Source of the DNA: Gimesia aquarii
GTDB taxonomy: Bacteria; Planctomycetota; Planctomycetia; Planctomycetales; Planctomycetaceae
Length of the DNA stretch: 64,000 nt
Direction: 5' to 3'
Assembly: GCF_007748175.1 (NCBI RefSeq)
Contig: NZ_CP037422.1
Span: forward strand, 5,534,334-5,598,333
The notes beneath the pieces were generated by a model. It did no database searches. It had not been told where the DNA came from and worked only from the letters and a program-made list of their open reading frames with translations. The stretch's first letter is position 1; the number at the start of each line of letters is the position of its first letter. A program made the translations under genes and the position numbers. Below, piece by piece: positions 9,188-18,437 of the stretch.

Positions 9188-10237
9188 ATGCAGAACAATA
9201 ACATCACAATAGAAAACATCCTGACCCCTGAATTTTTGAGTGATATTGATTCTTGGCATGGACATATTCCATTTGCATTTGAATTAATCAAAAATTTGAA
9301 ACCTAAACGTTTCGTAGAGTTAGGAACACATAAAGGGGATTCTTATCTAGCTTTTTGTCAGGCGGTCAATCACTACCAAACTGAAACGGAGTGTTTTTCA
9401 GTCGATACATGGCAGGGTGATGAACATGCCGGCGAAGCGCCTGAGCTGTATGGCGAAAATATCTATGAGACACTGGCAGCTTATCATGATGAAAAATATC
9501 ACACATTTTCAACTCTTATGAAAATGAAGTTTGATGATGCACTCTCCAGCTTTGAGGATGGTAGCATTGATTTGTTGCACATCGATGGCTTGCACACTTA
9601 TGAGGCAGTAAAGCACGATTTTGAAACCTGGTTGCCAAAACTGTCAAATAGGGGGGTCATCTTATTTCATGATACCATTGTAAATTATGGCAATTTTGGA
9701 GTCTGGAAGTTATGGGATGAATTACTGGAACACTATCCAGGATTTGGATTCTCCCACTCTTATGGGCTGGGTGTATTAGCCGTCGGCAAAGAGACGCCTG
9801 AATGGATTGGCGACATATGCTCCCTCGATAAAACACAATTTGATTTATGGAAAAATAAATTTGAATATTTTGGAAATTCTGTTTTAAGTCACTCATTTAA
9901 GAGACAAATTCACTACTTCAAAAATCTATTTGAACAAAGGGATGAGCAATTAAGAGACTTAAATGAAGAAAAAGATCAGCAATTAAAAGAGCTGGGTGAG
10001 AACAGAGATAGACAATTGGAGAATAAAGATAAACAGTTAAATGATTTGAACGAGAAGCTGGAACAAGCCACAAAAGCTCTCGCTTTTGCGCAGATGATTG
10101 TTAAGAGAAGAGATCAACGATTGGCTGATCTCAATAGCCAGCTGGAACAGATCGGAAAACAATACACTGGTGCTCAACAAATTGCTACTGAGCGAGAGTG
10201 CCAAATTTTAGAACTAACCTCGCAGTTTTCCAAGTAA
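9188..10237 (+). CDS. class I methyltransferase with C-terminal coiled coil
   Basis: 349 residues. Residues about 20-215 are a Methyltransf_24/cephalosporin-hydroxylase-type Rossmann domain: FVELGTHKGDSYLAFC (SAM loop), FSVDTWQGDEH, and DLLHIDGLHTYEAVKHDFETW followed by GVILFHDT. From about 248 to the end the chain becomes a highly charged coiled coil with repeats of the type RDxQLxDLNEExDQQL, which could join it to other polysaccharide enzymes or set chain length. It sits second in the rightward operon, 180 bases after the ketoisomerase and 20 bases before a fused glycosyltransferase. Its acceptor is unknown; glycan methylation is inferred. Confidence 0.82.
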   Translation: MQNNNITIENILTPEFLSDIDSWHGHIPFAFELIKNLKPKRFVELGTHKGDSYLAFCQAVNHYQTETECFSVDTWQGDEHAGEAPELYGENIYETLAAYHDEKYHTFSTLMKMKFDDALSSFEDGSIDLLHIDGLHTYEAVKHDFETWLPKLSNRGVILFHDTIVNYGNFGVWKLWDELLEHYPGFGFSHSYGLGVLAVGKETPEWIGDICSLDKTQFDLWKNKFEYFGNSVLSHSFKRQIHYFKNLFEQRDEQLRDLNEEKDQQLKELGENRDRQLENKDKQLNDLNEKLEQATKALAFAQMIVKRRDQRLADLNSQLEQIGKQYTGAQQIATERECQILELTSQFSK

Positions 10238-10257
10238 CGATAAAGGCTCAATATTAA

Positions 10258-12441
10258 ATGGAATTAATAGATATTATCATTCCCGTTTATGATGGTCTGA
10301 GAGATACCCAGAATTGCTTAATATCCTTAAGTGAGTCGCTAAAACTGAATGACATCCGTTGTAACGTAATTGTCATTAATGATAAAAGTCCAAATCAGGA
10401 CCTTACTGAGTGGCTAAGATCTTATAGTGCACTGAATCAATTCCAGCTTATTGAAAATGAAACAAATCTCGGATTCGTGGCCACAGTGAATAAAGGAATG
10501 GGCTTAAGTAGAAGCAGAGATGTGATCCTACTCAACAGTGATACTGTTGTTGTCAATGATTGGATCGATCGACTGATCGATTGTGCCTACTCTAATCCTA
10601 GAGCGGGTACAGTGACACCCGTTTCTAACAATGCCACGATTTGTAGTTTTCCTAAGTTCTGTCAGGAAAACGTGATTCCGAAAATAGGTGTTTCCAAACT
10701 TGATAACATATTTTCTTCCGTAAATTACGGATGTAGTGTTGAAATCCCGACAGGAGTCGGTTTCTGTATGCTTATCAAACGAGACTGCCTGAATGAAATT
10801 GGATTGTTTAATGAAGAAGCATTTGGTAGAGGGTATGGGGAAGAAAATGATTTTTGTCGCCGTGCGGTAGAAATCGGCTGGGAAAACATTTACTGTCTCG
10901 ATACTTTTGTTGCTCATGTCGGGAGTGTGAGTTTTTCATCCGATAAAAAGCCTTTAGTTGATAAGGCGATGGTCAAGATAGAAGAATTACATCCCGGTTA
11001 CCATCAGCGAGTCGAATCACATATTAGAAAAGACCCAGCAAGATTATTCCGAATTCGTGCTTACCTCGATATGTTTCATCAATCAACTGTTCCCAACATT
11101 TTATTAGTCAGTCATAACCTGGGTGGTGGTGTTGAGACTCATGTTCAAGAATTGATTCAAATCTACGATGATCTGGCGAACTTTTTAGTGCTTAAATGTA
11201 AAGAAGACCAGACTTACGTTTTATCGCTTGGACAGATAGAAGAAGAATTTCATTTTGAAATTCCGAATCAATATGATGAGCTGATTTATCTCTTAAACAT
11301 CATTGGATTATCGAGAGTCCACTTTCACCATATTATGGGATTGCATCCGATTCTTTGGAGGTTGGCCCAAGACCTTAGCATTTTGATGGACTGTACAGTA
11401 CACGATTTTTATTTCATCAATAGCAGTCCTACATTAACGGATAAAGAGGGTTTCTTTTGTTCTGATATAGAAACGCGAGATCAATTATGCTCCGAAGTTT
11501 ACCCTTTACCTAGTGGCTTGAGCCCCGAGGGCTGGCGAGACGCAACCAGGGAGTTTTTAAATCGGTGCAATCGTATTATTTTTCCTTCTCGTAGTGCAGC
11601 GGAAATCTTCAAAACGTACTTTCCAGAATATGATGTCACTGTGGCATATCACCCTGATTCAGAAATGGGAAATTTTCCTGAACCCACAGGATGGAAGCCA
11701 AACAAAAAAGAATTGAATATTCTAACGCTGGGAGCGATTAGCCGGGAAAAAGGAGCCGACTTGTTAGAGCAGACAGCAAAACTTGCTGAAGAGAATAACC
11801 TCTCAATTCATTTTCACTTACTCGGTTACGCCTATCGCCCGTTACATGACAGTGTTTCCGTTTATGGGCCCTACCACTCTGAGAATCTGGCAGAAAAGCT
11901 GGCTAATATAAATCCCGATCTGATCTGGTTACCCGCTTTATGGCCTGAGACTTACAGCTACACTTTAAGTGAATCCTTGTTTTCAGGAGTTCCAGTCATA
12001 GTACCAGATATTGGTGCTTTTCCAGAGCGAATTGCTGGTAGGCCTTGGGCTCAGGTTTATCCCTGGAAGTCATCACCAGAAAAAATGGTGGAATTATTTT
12101 CTATGCTGAAGAGAGAGGGGATCTCTCAGGTATATGAACAAACCAGCAACAAGTTATCAGATAATTTCGATAAATCTTTTTATCGAAATTACTATTTGCC
12201 AGAAGTTGTTACCAATGTAAAACCCGCTGCCTATTACATAAGTAACGAATGGATCGACTCATTTTTGGCTCCTAAAACAGGAGAAAATGATCTGTCACAA
12301 TCTGAAAAAATATTAGTAAAAATGTTCAATTTTAGGGGGACAATGGCTGGCCGCGCACTGAGTCAAATGATTCCGATCCGTTTCCAGAGAAAAATTAAAA
12401 AGTGGTTATCACAGAGACCCATACATGAACTTACTAGTTAA
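10258..12441 (+). CDS. fused GT2-GT4 glycosyltransferase
   Basis: 727 residues, two catalytic units in one chain. Residues 1 to about 260 are a GT-A family 2 domain: DIIIPVYDG, VIVINDKSP, the DXD-like LLNSDTVVV, and an acidic catalytic element GYGEENDFCRRA. Residues about 280-640 are a GT-B domain of the GT4 type: ILLVSHNLGGGVETHV at the start, LGAISREKGADLLEQ, and the nucleotide-sugar site ALWPETYSYTLSESLFSGVPVIV with the E-x7-E spacing of retaining GT4 enzymes. It probably adds two successive sugars in the cytoplasm to the lipid-linked chain. Its 3' end overlaps the next GT gene by 17 bases. Confidence 0.88.
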   Translation: MELIDIIIPVYDGLRDTQNCLISLSESLKLNDIRCNVIVINDKSPNQDLTEWLRSYSALNQFQLIENETNLGFVATVNKGMGLSRSRDVILLNSDTVVVNDWIDRLIDCAYSNPRAGTVTPVSNNATICSFPKFCQENVIPKIGVSKLDNIFSSVNYGCSVEIPTGVGFCMLIKRDCLNEIGLFNEEAFGRGYGEENDFCRRAVEIGWENIYCLDTFVAHVGSVSFSSDKKPLVDKAMVKIEELHPGYHQRVESHIRKDPARLFRIRAYLDMFHQSTVPNILLVSHNLGGGVETHVQELIQIYDDLANFLVLKCKEDQTYVLSLGQIEEEFHFEIPNQYDELIYLLNIIGLSRVHFHHIMGLHPILWRLAQDLSILMDCTVHDFYFINSSPTLTDKEGFFCSDIETRDQLCSEVYPLPSGLSPEGWRDATREFLNRCNRIIFPSRSAAEIFKTYFPEYDVTVAYHPDSEMGNFPEPTGWKPNKKELNILTLGAISREKGADLLEQTAKLAEENNLSIHFHLLGYAYRPLHDSVSVYGPYHSENLAEKLANINPDLIWLPALWPETYSYTLSESLFSGVPVIVPDIGAFPERIAGRPWAQVYPWKSSPEKMVELFSMLKREGISQVYEQTSNKLSDNFDKSFYRNYYLPEVVTNVKPAAYYISNEWIDSFLAPKTGENDLSQSEKILVKMFNFRGTMAGRALSQMIPIRFQRKIKKWLSQRPIHELTS

Positions 12442-13348
12442 AAATAATGATCCAGCTGTTGGAGTGATCATTGTTAACTATAATTCGGGTAACAAGCTTC
12501 TGCTCTGTGTAGAATCACTCTTGAGCGTGGAGTCTGAATTACATATTGTTATCGTTGATAATGCATCGACTGACCAAAGTCTCGCTAAATTGAACTCTAC
12601 TATTTCTAATGACTCGAGAGTTCAACTCATACAAAACCAAGAGAATCTTGGTTTTGCTGTAGCCTGCAATATGGGAGCCCGACTTGCACGAGGCGACTAC
12701 CTCTTATATTTAAATCCTGATTGTAAGATTCATAAAGAAGCCATATCGAAATTGCTAAACTGCCTCGCAAATGACTCCAAGATTGGTATGGCGGGAGGGC
12801 ATTTACTGAATAGCGATGGTTCGGAACAGATTGGTGGCCGACGTGCTGTTCCCACTCCCTGGCGCTCATTAGTACGCGTATTTCATCTTTCTTTTCTCTC
12901 AAATCGCTATCCACGCCTGTTTTCAGACTTCAATCTACATCTTCAACCGTTGCCCAACCATCCCATTGAAGTGGAAGCCATCTCTGGTGCATGCATGATG
13001 GTTTCGCGGACGGCCTATGAAGATGTCGGTGGGCTGGATGAAGGATACTTTCTACATTGCGAAGACTTGGATTGGTGTATGAGTTTTCGGAAGAAGGGCT
13101 GGAAGGTGAAGTTTGTACCTGCTGCGAAAATATCACACTTTCAAGGTGCCTGTAGTCGTTCTCGGCGTGTGTTTGTAGAATGGTACAAACATAAAGGGAT
13201 GATGCGCTTTTATCAGAAGCATTTTCGACATCAATATCCTGGTATTATAATGTGGTTTGTCGTTCTCGGCGTATGGATACGCTTTGGATTGCTCGCATGT
13301 TACTTCTCAGTACGGCGTTTTCTGATAAGTGGCAAACAAATGGGCTGA
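12425..13348 (+). CDS. family 2 glycosyltransferase (rhamnosyltransferase/WbbL-like)
   Basis: 307 residues. N-terminal GT-A fold with VGVIIVNYNSG, IVIVDNASTDQS, ENLGFAVACNMG and the DXD-type LYLNPDC. The central acceptor part has EAISGACMMVSR, then DEGYFLHCEDLDWCMSFRKKGW, the ED motif used as catalytic base, followed by ISHFQGACS. This is the WbbL-like dTDP-rhamnosyl or related inverting transferase group; the donor sugar cannot be fixed from sequence. A hydrophobic segment lies near the C-terminus (WFVVLGVWIRFGLLACYFSV). Last gene of the rightward operon. Its last 42 bases overlap the 3' end of the leftward WecD-like gene. Confidence 0.87.
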   Translation: MNLLVKNNDPAVGVIIVNYNSGNKLLLCVESLLSVESELHIVIVDNASTDQSLAKLNSTISNDSRVQLIQNQENLGFAVACNMGARLARGDYLLYLNPDCKIHKEAISKLLNCLANDSKIGMAGGHLLNSDGSEQIGGRRAVPTPWRSLVRVFHLSFLSNRYPRLFSDFNLHLQPLPNHPIEVEAISGACMMVSRTAYEDVGGLDEGYFLHCEDLDWCMSFRKKGWKVKFVPAAKISHFQGACSRSRRVFVEWYKHKGMMRFYQKHFRHQYPGIIMWFVVLGVWIRFGLLACYFSVRRFLISGKQMG

Positions 13349-14236
13349 TCGACCATATTGGTAACCCATAGATTCGCAAACATGAATCACGGCACGGTTA
13401 GTTGATTGTGTTGTATTGACGATACATGACATTCCCTGTTCCTGCATCCAAAGCATTAATGCACTATTCAACCACCGATACCAACCTCTACGTGCTTCGC
13501 TCACTGCTACTAAAACCAGTCTTCCCACGCGAATTTCTTGCAGAGAATCTACGTTTACAGCGCCGCAAACAAATGCACCCGGTAGTGCTTCATCAACTGC
13601 AGGAACTAACACAATGTCAGTGAGTCCTTTCACACATTGCTCTACATATTCGGCTATAAATTGATCTGCCGTATCTGTCGAGAAAAAAGGATCGGCGTGA
13701 AATCGATCAAAGTCATTTCTTGCATGGATGGCCACCTGTCGAAGATTTGGAATATCTATTTCTGATGCCATTCTCACAGGATGATTCTGAACAAGATTAA
13801 TTTTTTCCGAATAATTATAAAAATAGGTGATCCGCGTTTCAATCAGTCGCATTTTTGCCAATCCGAACGCCTGAAGTACAATAGTATCTTCAGAAGGTAC
13901 TTCTGAAAACAAATAGTAGGACTGATATTTTTCGTATAACTCTGATTGAAAAGCTAGAATTGTTTCAGCAATTTGTATTTCGGGATTCTCAATATTTGTA
14001 TCCCAATCAATATAATCTAGCCTGAATGTAGAGCAATTAAAATAACGACTATCCCATTCCAGTTTTTTAAACCAAAGTTGCACGCCGTCACCAAAACATT
14101 GCAAATCACCATTTGATTTTGAATGAGCATGTTGGTTTAAAACGGAATCGGTAATCTCCGTTTCATGGCCACGCAAAAAACTCAAAGGAGAGTAATAAAA
14201 TGCACGCTGCGGAAACGGCGTGAGCTTCGAATTCAT
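13307..14236 (-). CDS. GNAT-family acetyltransferase (WecD-like)
   Basis: 309 residues with AGGAG 6 bases before the ATG. The stretch LWFKKLEWDSRYFNCSTFRL (about 54-73) is the hallmark opening of WecD/RffC-type dTDP-amino-sugar N-acetyltransferases. A GNAT core follows (IRVGRLVLVAVSEARRGWYRWL for acetyl-CoA binding, then a CIVNTTQSTNRAVIHVCESMGY C-terminal beta-strand and helix). It is longer than E. coli WecD (about 224 residues), mainly through about 50 extra N-terminal residues. It would acetylate an amino sugar of the glycan; the fused acyltransferase at 8180 could be redundant or act on another sugar. Start overlaps the GtrB-like gene by 4 bases, so it is the last gene of the leftward operon. 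Confidence 0.78.
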   Translation of the reverse strand: MNSKLTPFPQRAFYYSPLSFLRGHETEITDSVLNQHAHSKSNGDLQCFGDGVQLWFKKLEWDSRYFNCSTFRLDYIDWDTNIENPEIQIAETILAFQSELYEKYQSYYLFSEVPSEDTIVLQAFGLAKMRLIETRITYFYNYSEKINLVQNHPVRMASEIDIPNLRQVAIHARNDFDRFHADPFFSTDTADQFIAEYVEQCVKGLTDIVLVPAVDEALPGAFVCGAVNVDSLQEIRVGRLVLVAVSEARRGWYRWLNSALMLWMQEQGMSCIVNTTQSTNRAVIHVCESMGYQYGRSAHLFATYQKTPY

Positions 14237-15189
14237 AATTCTCTCCTGGAATGATTGAATTCATGTTGCTGCATTACGATATGCAAAGGTCTCGACTTTG
14301 TATTTTCATAGGTGCGCCAAGCATAAGAGCCAACAATACCTAGAGCGAATATATTGAATGCACCAAAAAAAATAATCGCAATAATAGTGGCGGTGTAACC
14401 TGGAACTTCAATCCAATTCATCATTCGAAATAGGATCACTAACAGTCCAAATAAAGCGGATAAGCCAGAAGTTACCCCACCTACTTGAATTAGTAACCTA
14501 ATCGGTAGATCAGTAAACGCAAATGTACTGTCCATTAAGTAATGAATCTTTTTACTTAGCGTCCATGCAGACTTTCCGTGTTTTCTCTCCTGGCGTTTGT
14601 AGCTGATGAACTTGCGGCGAAACCCGACCCAGAACATTTGAGCGATTAAAGAACTGTGCCTCTCCTCCAGTTGTAGGAGTTGATCTCGAAATTGCTGATT
14701 GCATCCGAATATATCAACGCCACCTGGAGGGACTTCCGGCACTACAAAACGTCGATATAAGCCCCAGAAAATGCTGGAAGGCAATTTTGTTAAAAAAGGA
14801 TCGTTACGCGCCTCACGGACGGCAATGACAACATCGAAAGTATTCTTAGCTAATTCAGACCACATCTGCAAAACCAGTTCTGGTGGTTCTTGGAGATCCG
14901 CCGCCATGACTGCAAAATACTCGCCGATTCCCGCTTGCAGACCAGCACGTATGGCAGAGAATGAACCGAAATTGCGTGATAACAAAATCAATTGAGAAGA
15001 AAATTGATAACTTTTAAGTTCTTTCAAAAGTATTTCATAACAACGATCTGGACTGCCATCAATCACAAAAACCACTTCGAGATCATGTGGCATGTTCTTG
15101 TGCAGAGAAGCCAATGCAGCTAACAGATCCGGAATATTACTCTCATTTTTATATACGGGAATGATGAGAGAGTATGTGGGATTTGCCAA
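14233..15189 (-). CDS. GtrB-like polyprenyl-phosphate glycosyltransferase (GT2, two C-terminal membrane helices)
   Basis: 318 residues, dolichol-phosphate-mannose synthase/GtrB family. YSLIIPVYKNESNI, VVFVIDGSPDRC, LSRNFGSFSAIRAGL and the metal-binding AADLQEPPEL are all standard. Two hydrophobic helices (about 235-258 and 268-292) anchor the C-terminus. Such enzymes load a sugar onto undecaprenyl phosphate in the cytoplasm for use by a periplasmic GtrII-type transferase, and a GtrII-like gene lies two genes upstream. The start is a TTG with AAGGA 8 bases before it. It follows the aminotransferase stop by 4 bases and overlaps the WecD-like gene by 4, so expression is tightly coupled. Confidence 0.88.
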   Translation of the reverse strand: MANPTYSLIIPVYKNESNIPDLLAALASLHKNMPHDLEVVFVIDGSPDRCYEILLKELKSYQFSSQLILLSRNFGSFSAIRAGLQAGIGEYFAVMAADLQEPPELVLQMWSELAKNTFDVVIAVREARNDPFLTKLPSSIFWGLYRRFVVPEVPPGGVDIFGCNQQFRDQLLQLEERHSSLIAQMFWVGFRRKFISYKRQERKHGKSAWTLSKKIHYLMDSTFAFTDLPIRLLIQVGGVTSGLSALFGLLVILFRMMNWIEVPGYTATIIAIIFFGAFNIFALGIVGSYAWRTYENTKSRPLHIVMQQHEFNHSRREL

Positions 15190-15193
15190 TTTA

Positions 15194-16315
15194 TTATTCC
15201 TTTGTGATTACTGAAATTTTCGTCTGGAAAATCTGCCTGATGAAGTCCAGCTCTGCACGAGTGATTCCGGTATAGCAGGGTAAAGAAAAGATTTCTTTAG
15301 TGGCTTGATTCGAATGTTTTAGTTCAAGCGAACGATATGATTTTGCATTCATCGATATTTGATCTATGTCCAGGATTGGATAGTGAATATCCGTGGCAAT
15401 TCCGTTCTCATTAAGTGTCTTGCATATTTCCTCACGATTTTTGTGCCGGACCACAAACAGGTGGCTGACATGATCGTCATTAGGAGTTGTAACAACATCA
15501 ACAATTCCTCGGCATGTTTCGTGGAGATGAGTGCATATAGAACGCCGTTTTTGATTATAGGCGTCAAGTTGCTTTAACTTGACACGAAGAATGGCAGCGT
15601 GAATTTCATCAAGACGACTATTTTGACCATCGGAGACTGTACTGCAATATTTTGAAATCCACCCATACTGTCGTAAACTTTGACATCGCTCAGCTAATTT
15701 TTCACAAGATGTCGTGATCGCTCCCCCATCCCCAAGCGCACCTAAGTTCTTGGTGGGATAAAAACTGAAAGTGGCAATATCACCCAGTGAACCAACCTTT
15801 TCCCCCTCGGAAGTCGCACCATGTGCCTGTGCACAATCTTCAAGAATTTTAACCTCTGTATGCCCGGCGGCATCTAATAATGCTCTTAGTTTTTTTATGT
15901 CGACAACTTGCCCATAGAGATGTGTGGCAATCACACATTTTGTTTTAGGCGAAATAGCTGATGGAACCAGGTCAACGTTCAATAAGAGACGATGTTTATC
16001 GACATCAATGTAAACTGGCGTTGCCCCTACCAGATTACACGCGGTTGTGGAATAACCTCCTGCATTTGCCACTGTGATGACTTCGTCGTTCTTGACAATA
16101 CCTAAGGCACGGAGTGCGATTACCAGTGCATCCGTCCCATTGCCGACGGTGTAACAGTATTTAGTGTTACAGTACTCAGCAAACTCCTCTTCAAAAGTGG
16201 TGACATTATTTCCCAGGATATAAATACCACTTTTGAGCACATTTTTGATGGCAGCGTCGATTTCAAGAGAAAGCTCATCGTTTTCTCTCTTAGGTTGATT
16301 AAAGAGAATTTTCAT
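15194..16315 (-). CDS. DegT/DnrJ/EryC1 sugar aminotransferase (FdtB/QdtB-like)
   Basis: 373 residues, PLP-dependent fold type I. Visible are GNGTDALVIALRALG (58-72), LEDCAQAHGA with Asp160 for the pyridine nitrogen, SFYPTKNLGALGDGGAI with Schiff-base Lys189, and RQYGWISKY. These fit the 3-aminotransferases that convert dTDP-3-keto-6-deoxyhexose to the 3-amino sugar with glutamate as donor. The fused ketoisomerase/acyltransferase at 8180 supplies the flanking steps, so the pathway assignment rests on both genes. Its start overlaps the GtrII-like gene by 17 bases and its stop lies 4 bases before the GtrB-like gene. Confidence 0.88.
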   Translation of the reverse strand: MKILFNQPKRENDELSLEIDAAIKNVLKSGIYILGNNVTTFEEEFAEYCNTKYCYTVGNGTDALVIALRALGIVKNDEVITVANAGGYSTTACNLVGATPVYIDVDKHRLLLNVDLVPSAISPKTKCVIATHLYGQVVDIKKLRALLDAAGHTEVKILEDCAQAHGATSEGEKVGSLGDIATFSFYPTKNLGALGDGGAITTSCEKLAERCQSLRQYGWISKYCSTVSDGQNSRLDEIHAAILRVKLKQLDAYNQKRRSICTHLHETCRGIVDVVTTPNDDHVSHLFVVRHKNREEICKTLNENGIATDIHYPILDIDQISMNAKSYRSLELKHSNQATKEIFSLPCYTGITRAELDFIRQIFQTKISVITKE

Positions 16316-18371
16316 TTGGTTTATACATCTCTAATTTTATGATCTGATAGATTCCGGGTATATTTCCGGGATCAAATCTTAAAGACTCTTCCAGAAGCTG
16401 AACTGGAACAGAAAACAGAAGATTATTAACACCCTTATATAGCTTAACTTGAATCTGGTTGGAACCTGTGTAATCGGTTTCACCAGGATAGCGATAAAAC
16501 AAAAACATCGTAGTGTCCTGGGGCGCATCAAGAACGATGCGCATCAGCACACGATCCACGTTTAATGGTTTGATTTGCGGCAATATGATTTGTGTGCCAG
16601 GCGTTGATGCATTGAGAACGATCTGATCACCTTCGATTTTGTATGTTGCATTGAGAAACTGTGCTTCACTCAAATTATCGTTCAACTGGAATACACGCTC
16701 TCTCTTGTCCTTATCAACCCAAGAGTCTTCGTCAAGAATTCTAATTCCACCTTTACCTGGATTGTATATAATTCGACAAAGTGCACAGGGGAGGGTACCG
16801 GCACAAAGAGGAACCAGTTGCGAATTGGTGTAGTTGCCGAGCTTCACAATCGACACTCCATTCTTGAGAGCAACTGAACCGGCTTGTGGCCAGATGGGCA
16901 TCGTATCAGCAAACTGCATAATTGATCTTTGTTGCTCTAAAGTCGCTGGTTCGTATTCGTCAATTCCCATCGATCGCATCAGTGACAATACTCTATGAAC
17001 GTTGCCTTGATCCCAATTATAAAATGAGGCGCCTATGGTTTGTCTCTCTACAATCAATGAATACTTGGGGCGGGATATGTTTCCCACTAATGCATAAACA
17101 CGTTTACTATTGGTTTTATTTTCCTGCCCGTAATCAAGTTCATCCAACCGATTTAAAATTCGCATGCTTAGCGCACGGTCTGCCTGCCATGAAATATAAT
17201 CAGCGAAAGCAAATCGATTATTGATTGTTATAAATTGAAATGTTGTTGCACAGACAAGCAGAATAATTAAAAATCTCAGAACAATTGAGGAGGCGGAGAG
17301 TGAAAGAAAAACGAACCCACTTAATACCAAGGGAACTGCCAGCAAGGCTCTGGTTGGCATAACTCCAGCACTGATAAGATTTAGGGAAAAAGGAGTCGCC
17401 AAAATTAATAGCACTATCAGGAGTCCCAATAATTTAGTGGATAGAGGTTGCTTTGTTTTAAGAACTTGAAATATCAGTGATAATAAAGTGGTAAAAAACA
17501 GCAAAAGGAGAGATAGTATATTTTGATCGTAAATATCATTTTTTCCCAGATAGTGATTCTTCATTGAATAAAGTGTCTGTTTGAAAGTCTGTAACAAATA
17601 ATCCAGACTCAAATTATATTTGACGAATCCATCAATGTAATCATTCGAGTTCAATTTAAGTGCGAGACGAAAACCTTTCGAAATCAAATAATAGAATACC
17701 AGACCAGAAACCAATAACCCGATAAATGAAATGAATGTCTTTAGTATTTCTTTGAATGTGACTTTTGATTCGAAAATCAATCGAAGTGCTGAAAAGCAAA
17801 ATAGAACTAAGATCCAGGGGAGAAAGGCCTGATAGATTCCTATCGAAAATGCGATTAATATCGCTGGAACAAACCATCTGCTCATTCCTCGGCGAAAGGT
17901 AAATAAATAAATCGCCAGAGCGCCCGCTAAGAACCCAATCCCAATCCCGAAGTTCAATGTATTGAAGCTGTAAACGTAATATAATGTTGGGCAAGCTATA
18001 AACAGAGGGGCAGCCCAAAAATCATTGATTGTCCTGTTGGAAGAAAATAATCGTACAACTATTGAAAAAGCCAACGCTGAACAGACCAGCGTGAAGAAAA
18101 GAGGAGCGAAGGGGACGATCGGATTAATTGGGTATAAATAGCTGAGTAAATACATTGACCAACGCCCCTGCCTTACCCATTCATTATTCAATATGGGGCC
18201 CGATCGCTCAGCATAAAATTCTTCATCTACCGTCAATGTAAAATTAAACAACTCATAAGCAAATGACGTGAAACAGAGAATTAAAAGATAGCTCAACCAG
18301 TAGCGTTCTTTTTTAATCCAACGAATTATATCAGTCTGAGTTTGAGACAAGCGATCGTCTAACTTCTCCAT
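16299..18371 (-). CDS. GtrII-like integral membrane glycosyltransferase
   Basis: I prefer the ATG at 18371 (AGGGG 7 bases upstream) over a TTG at 18416, giving 690 residues. The N-terminal half has about ten membrane helices. The first loop holds the acidic motif LTVDEEF followed by WVRQGRWSMYLL, typical of the GtrII (PF14264) family of periplasmic transferases that use undecaprenyl-phosphate sugars. The C-terminal third is a soluble domain of about 250 residues with a beta-rich end (residues about 560-690). It probably decorates the O-antigen-like chain with the sugar loaded by the GtrB-like protein encoded two genes on. Confidence 0.82.
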   Translation of the reverse strand: MEKLDDRLSQTQTDIIRWIKKERYWLSYLLILCFTSFAYELFNFTLTVDEEFYAERSGPILNNEWVRQGRWSMYLLSYLYPINPIVPFAPLFFTLVCSALAFSIVVRLFSSNRTINDFWAAPLFIACPTLYYVYSFNTLNFGIGIGFLAGALAIYLFTFRRGMSRWFVPAILIAFSIGIYQAFLPWILVLFCFSALRLIFESKVTFKEILKTFISFIGLLVSGLVFYYLISKGFRLALKLNSNDYIDGFVKYNLSLDYLLQTFKQTLYSMKNHYLGKNDIYDQNILSLLLLFFTTLLSLIFQVLKTKQPLSTKLLGLLIVLLILATPFSLNLISAGVMPTRALLAVPLVLSGFVFLSLSASSIVLRFLIILLVCATTFQFITINNRFAFADYISWQADRALSMRILNRLDELDYGQENKTNSKRVYALVGNISRPKYSLIVERQTIGASFYNWDQGNVHRVLSLMRSMGIDEYEPATLEQQRSIMQFADTMPIWPQAGSVALKNGVSIVKLGNYTNSQLVPLCAGTLPCALCRIIYNPGKGGIRILDEDSWVDKDKRERVFQLNDNLSEAQFLNATYKIEGDQIVLNASTPGTQIILPQIKPLNVDRVLMRIVLDAPQDTTMFLFYRYPGETDYTGSNQIQVKLYKGVNNLLFSVPVQLLEESLRFDPGNIPGIYQIIKLEMYKPNENSL

Positions 18372-18437
18372 ATCATCGCCCCTGTGATTTCTTATTACTG
18401 TTAAAATGTCTTGCAAATTGCTTTTCGTTTTCAGTGG

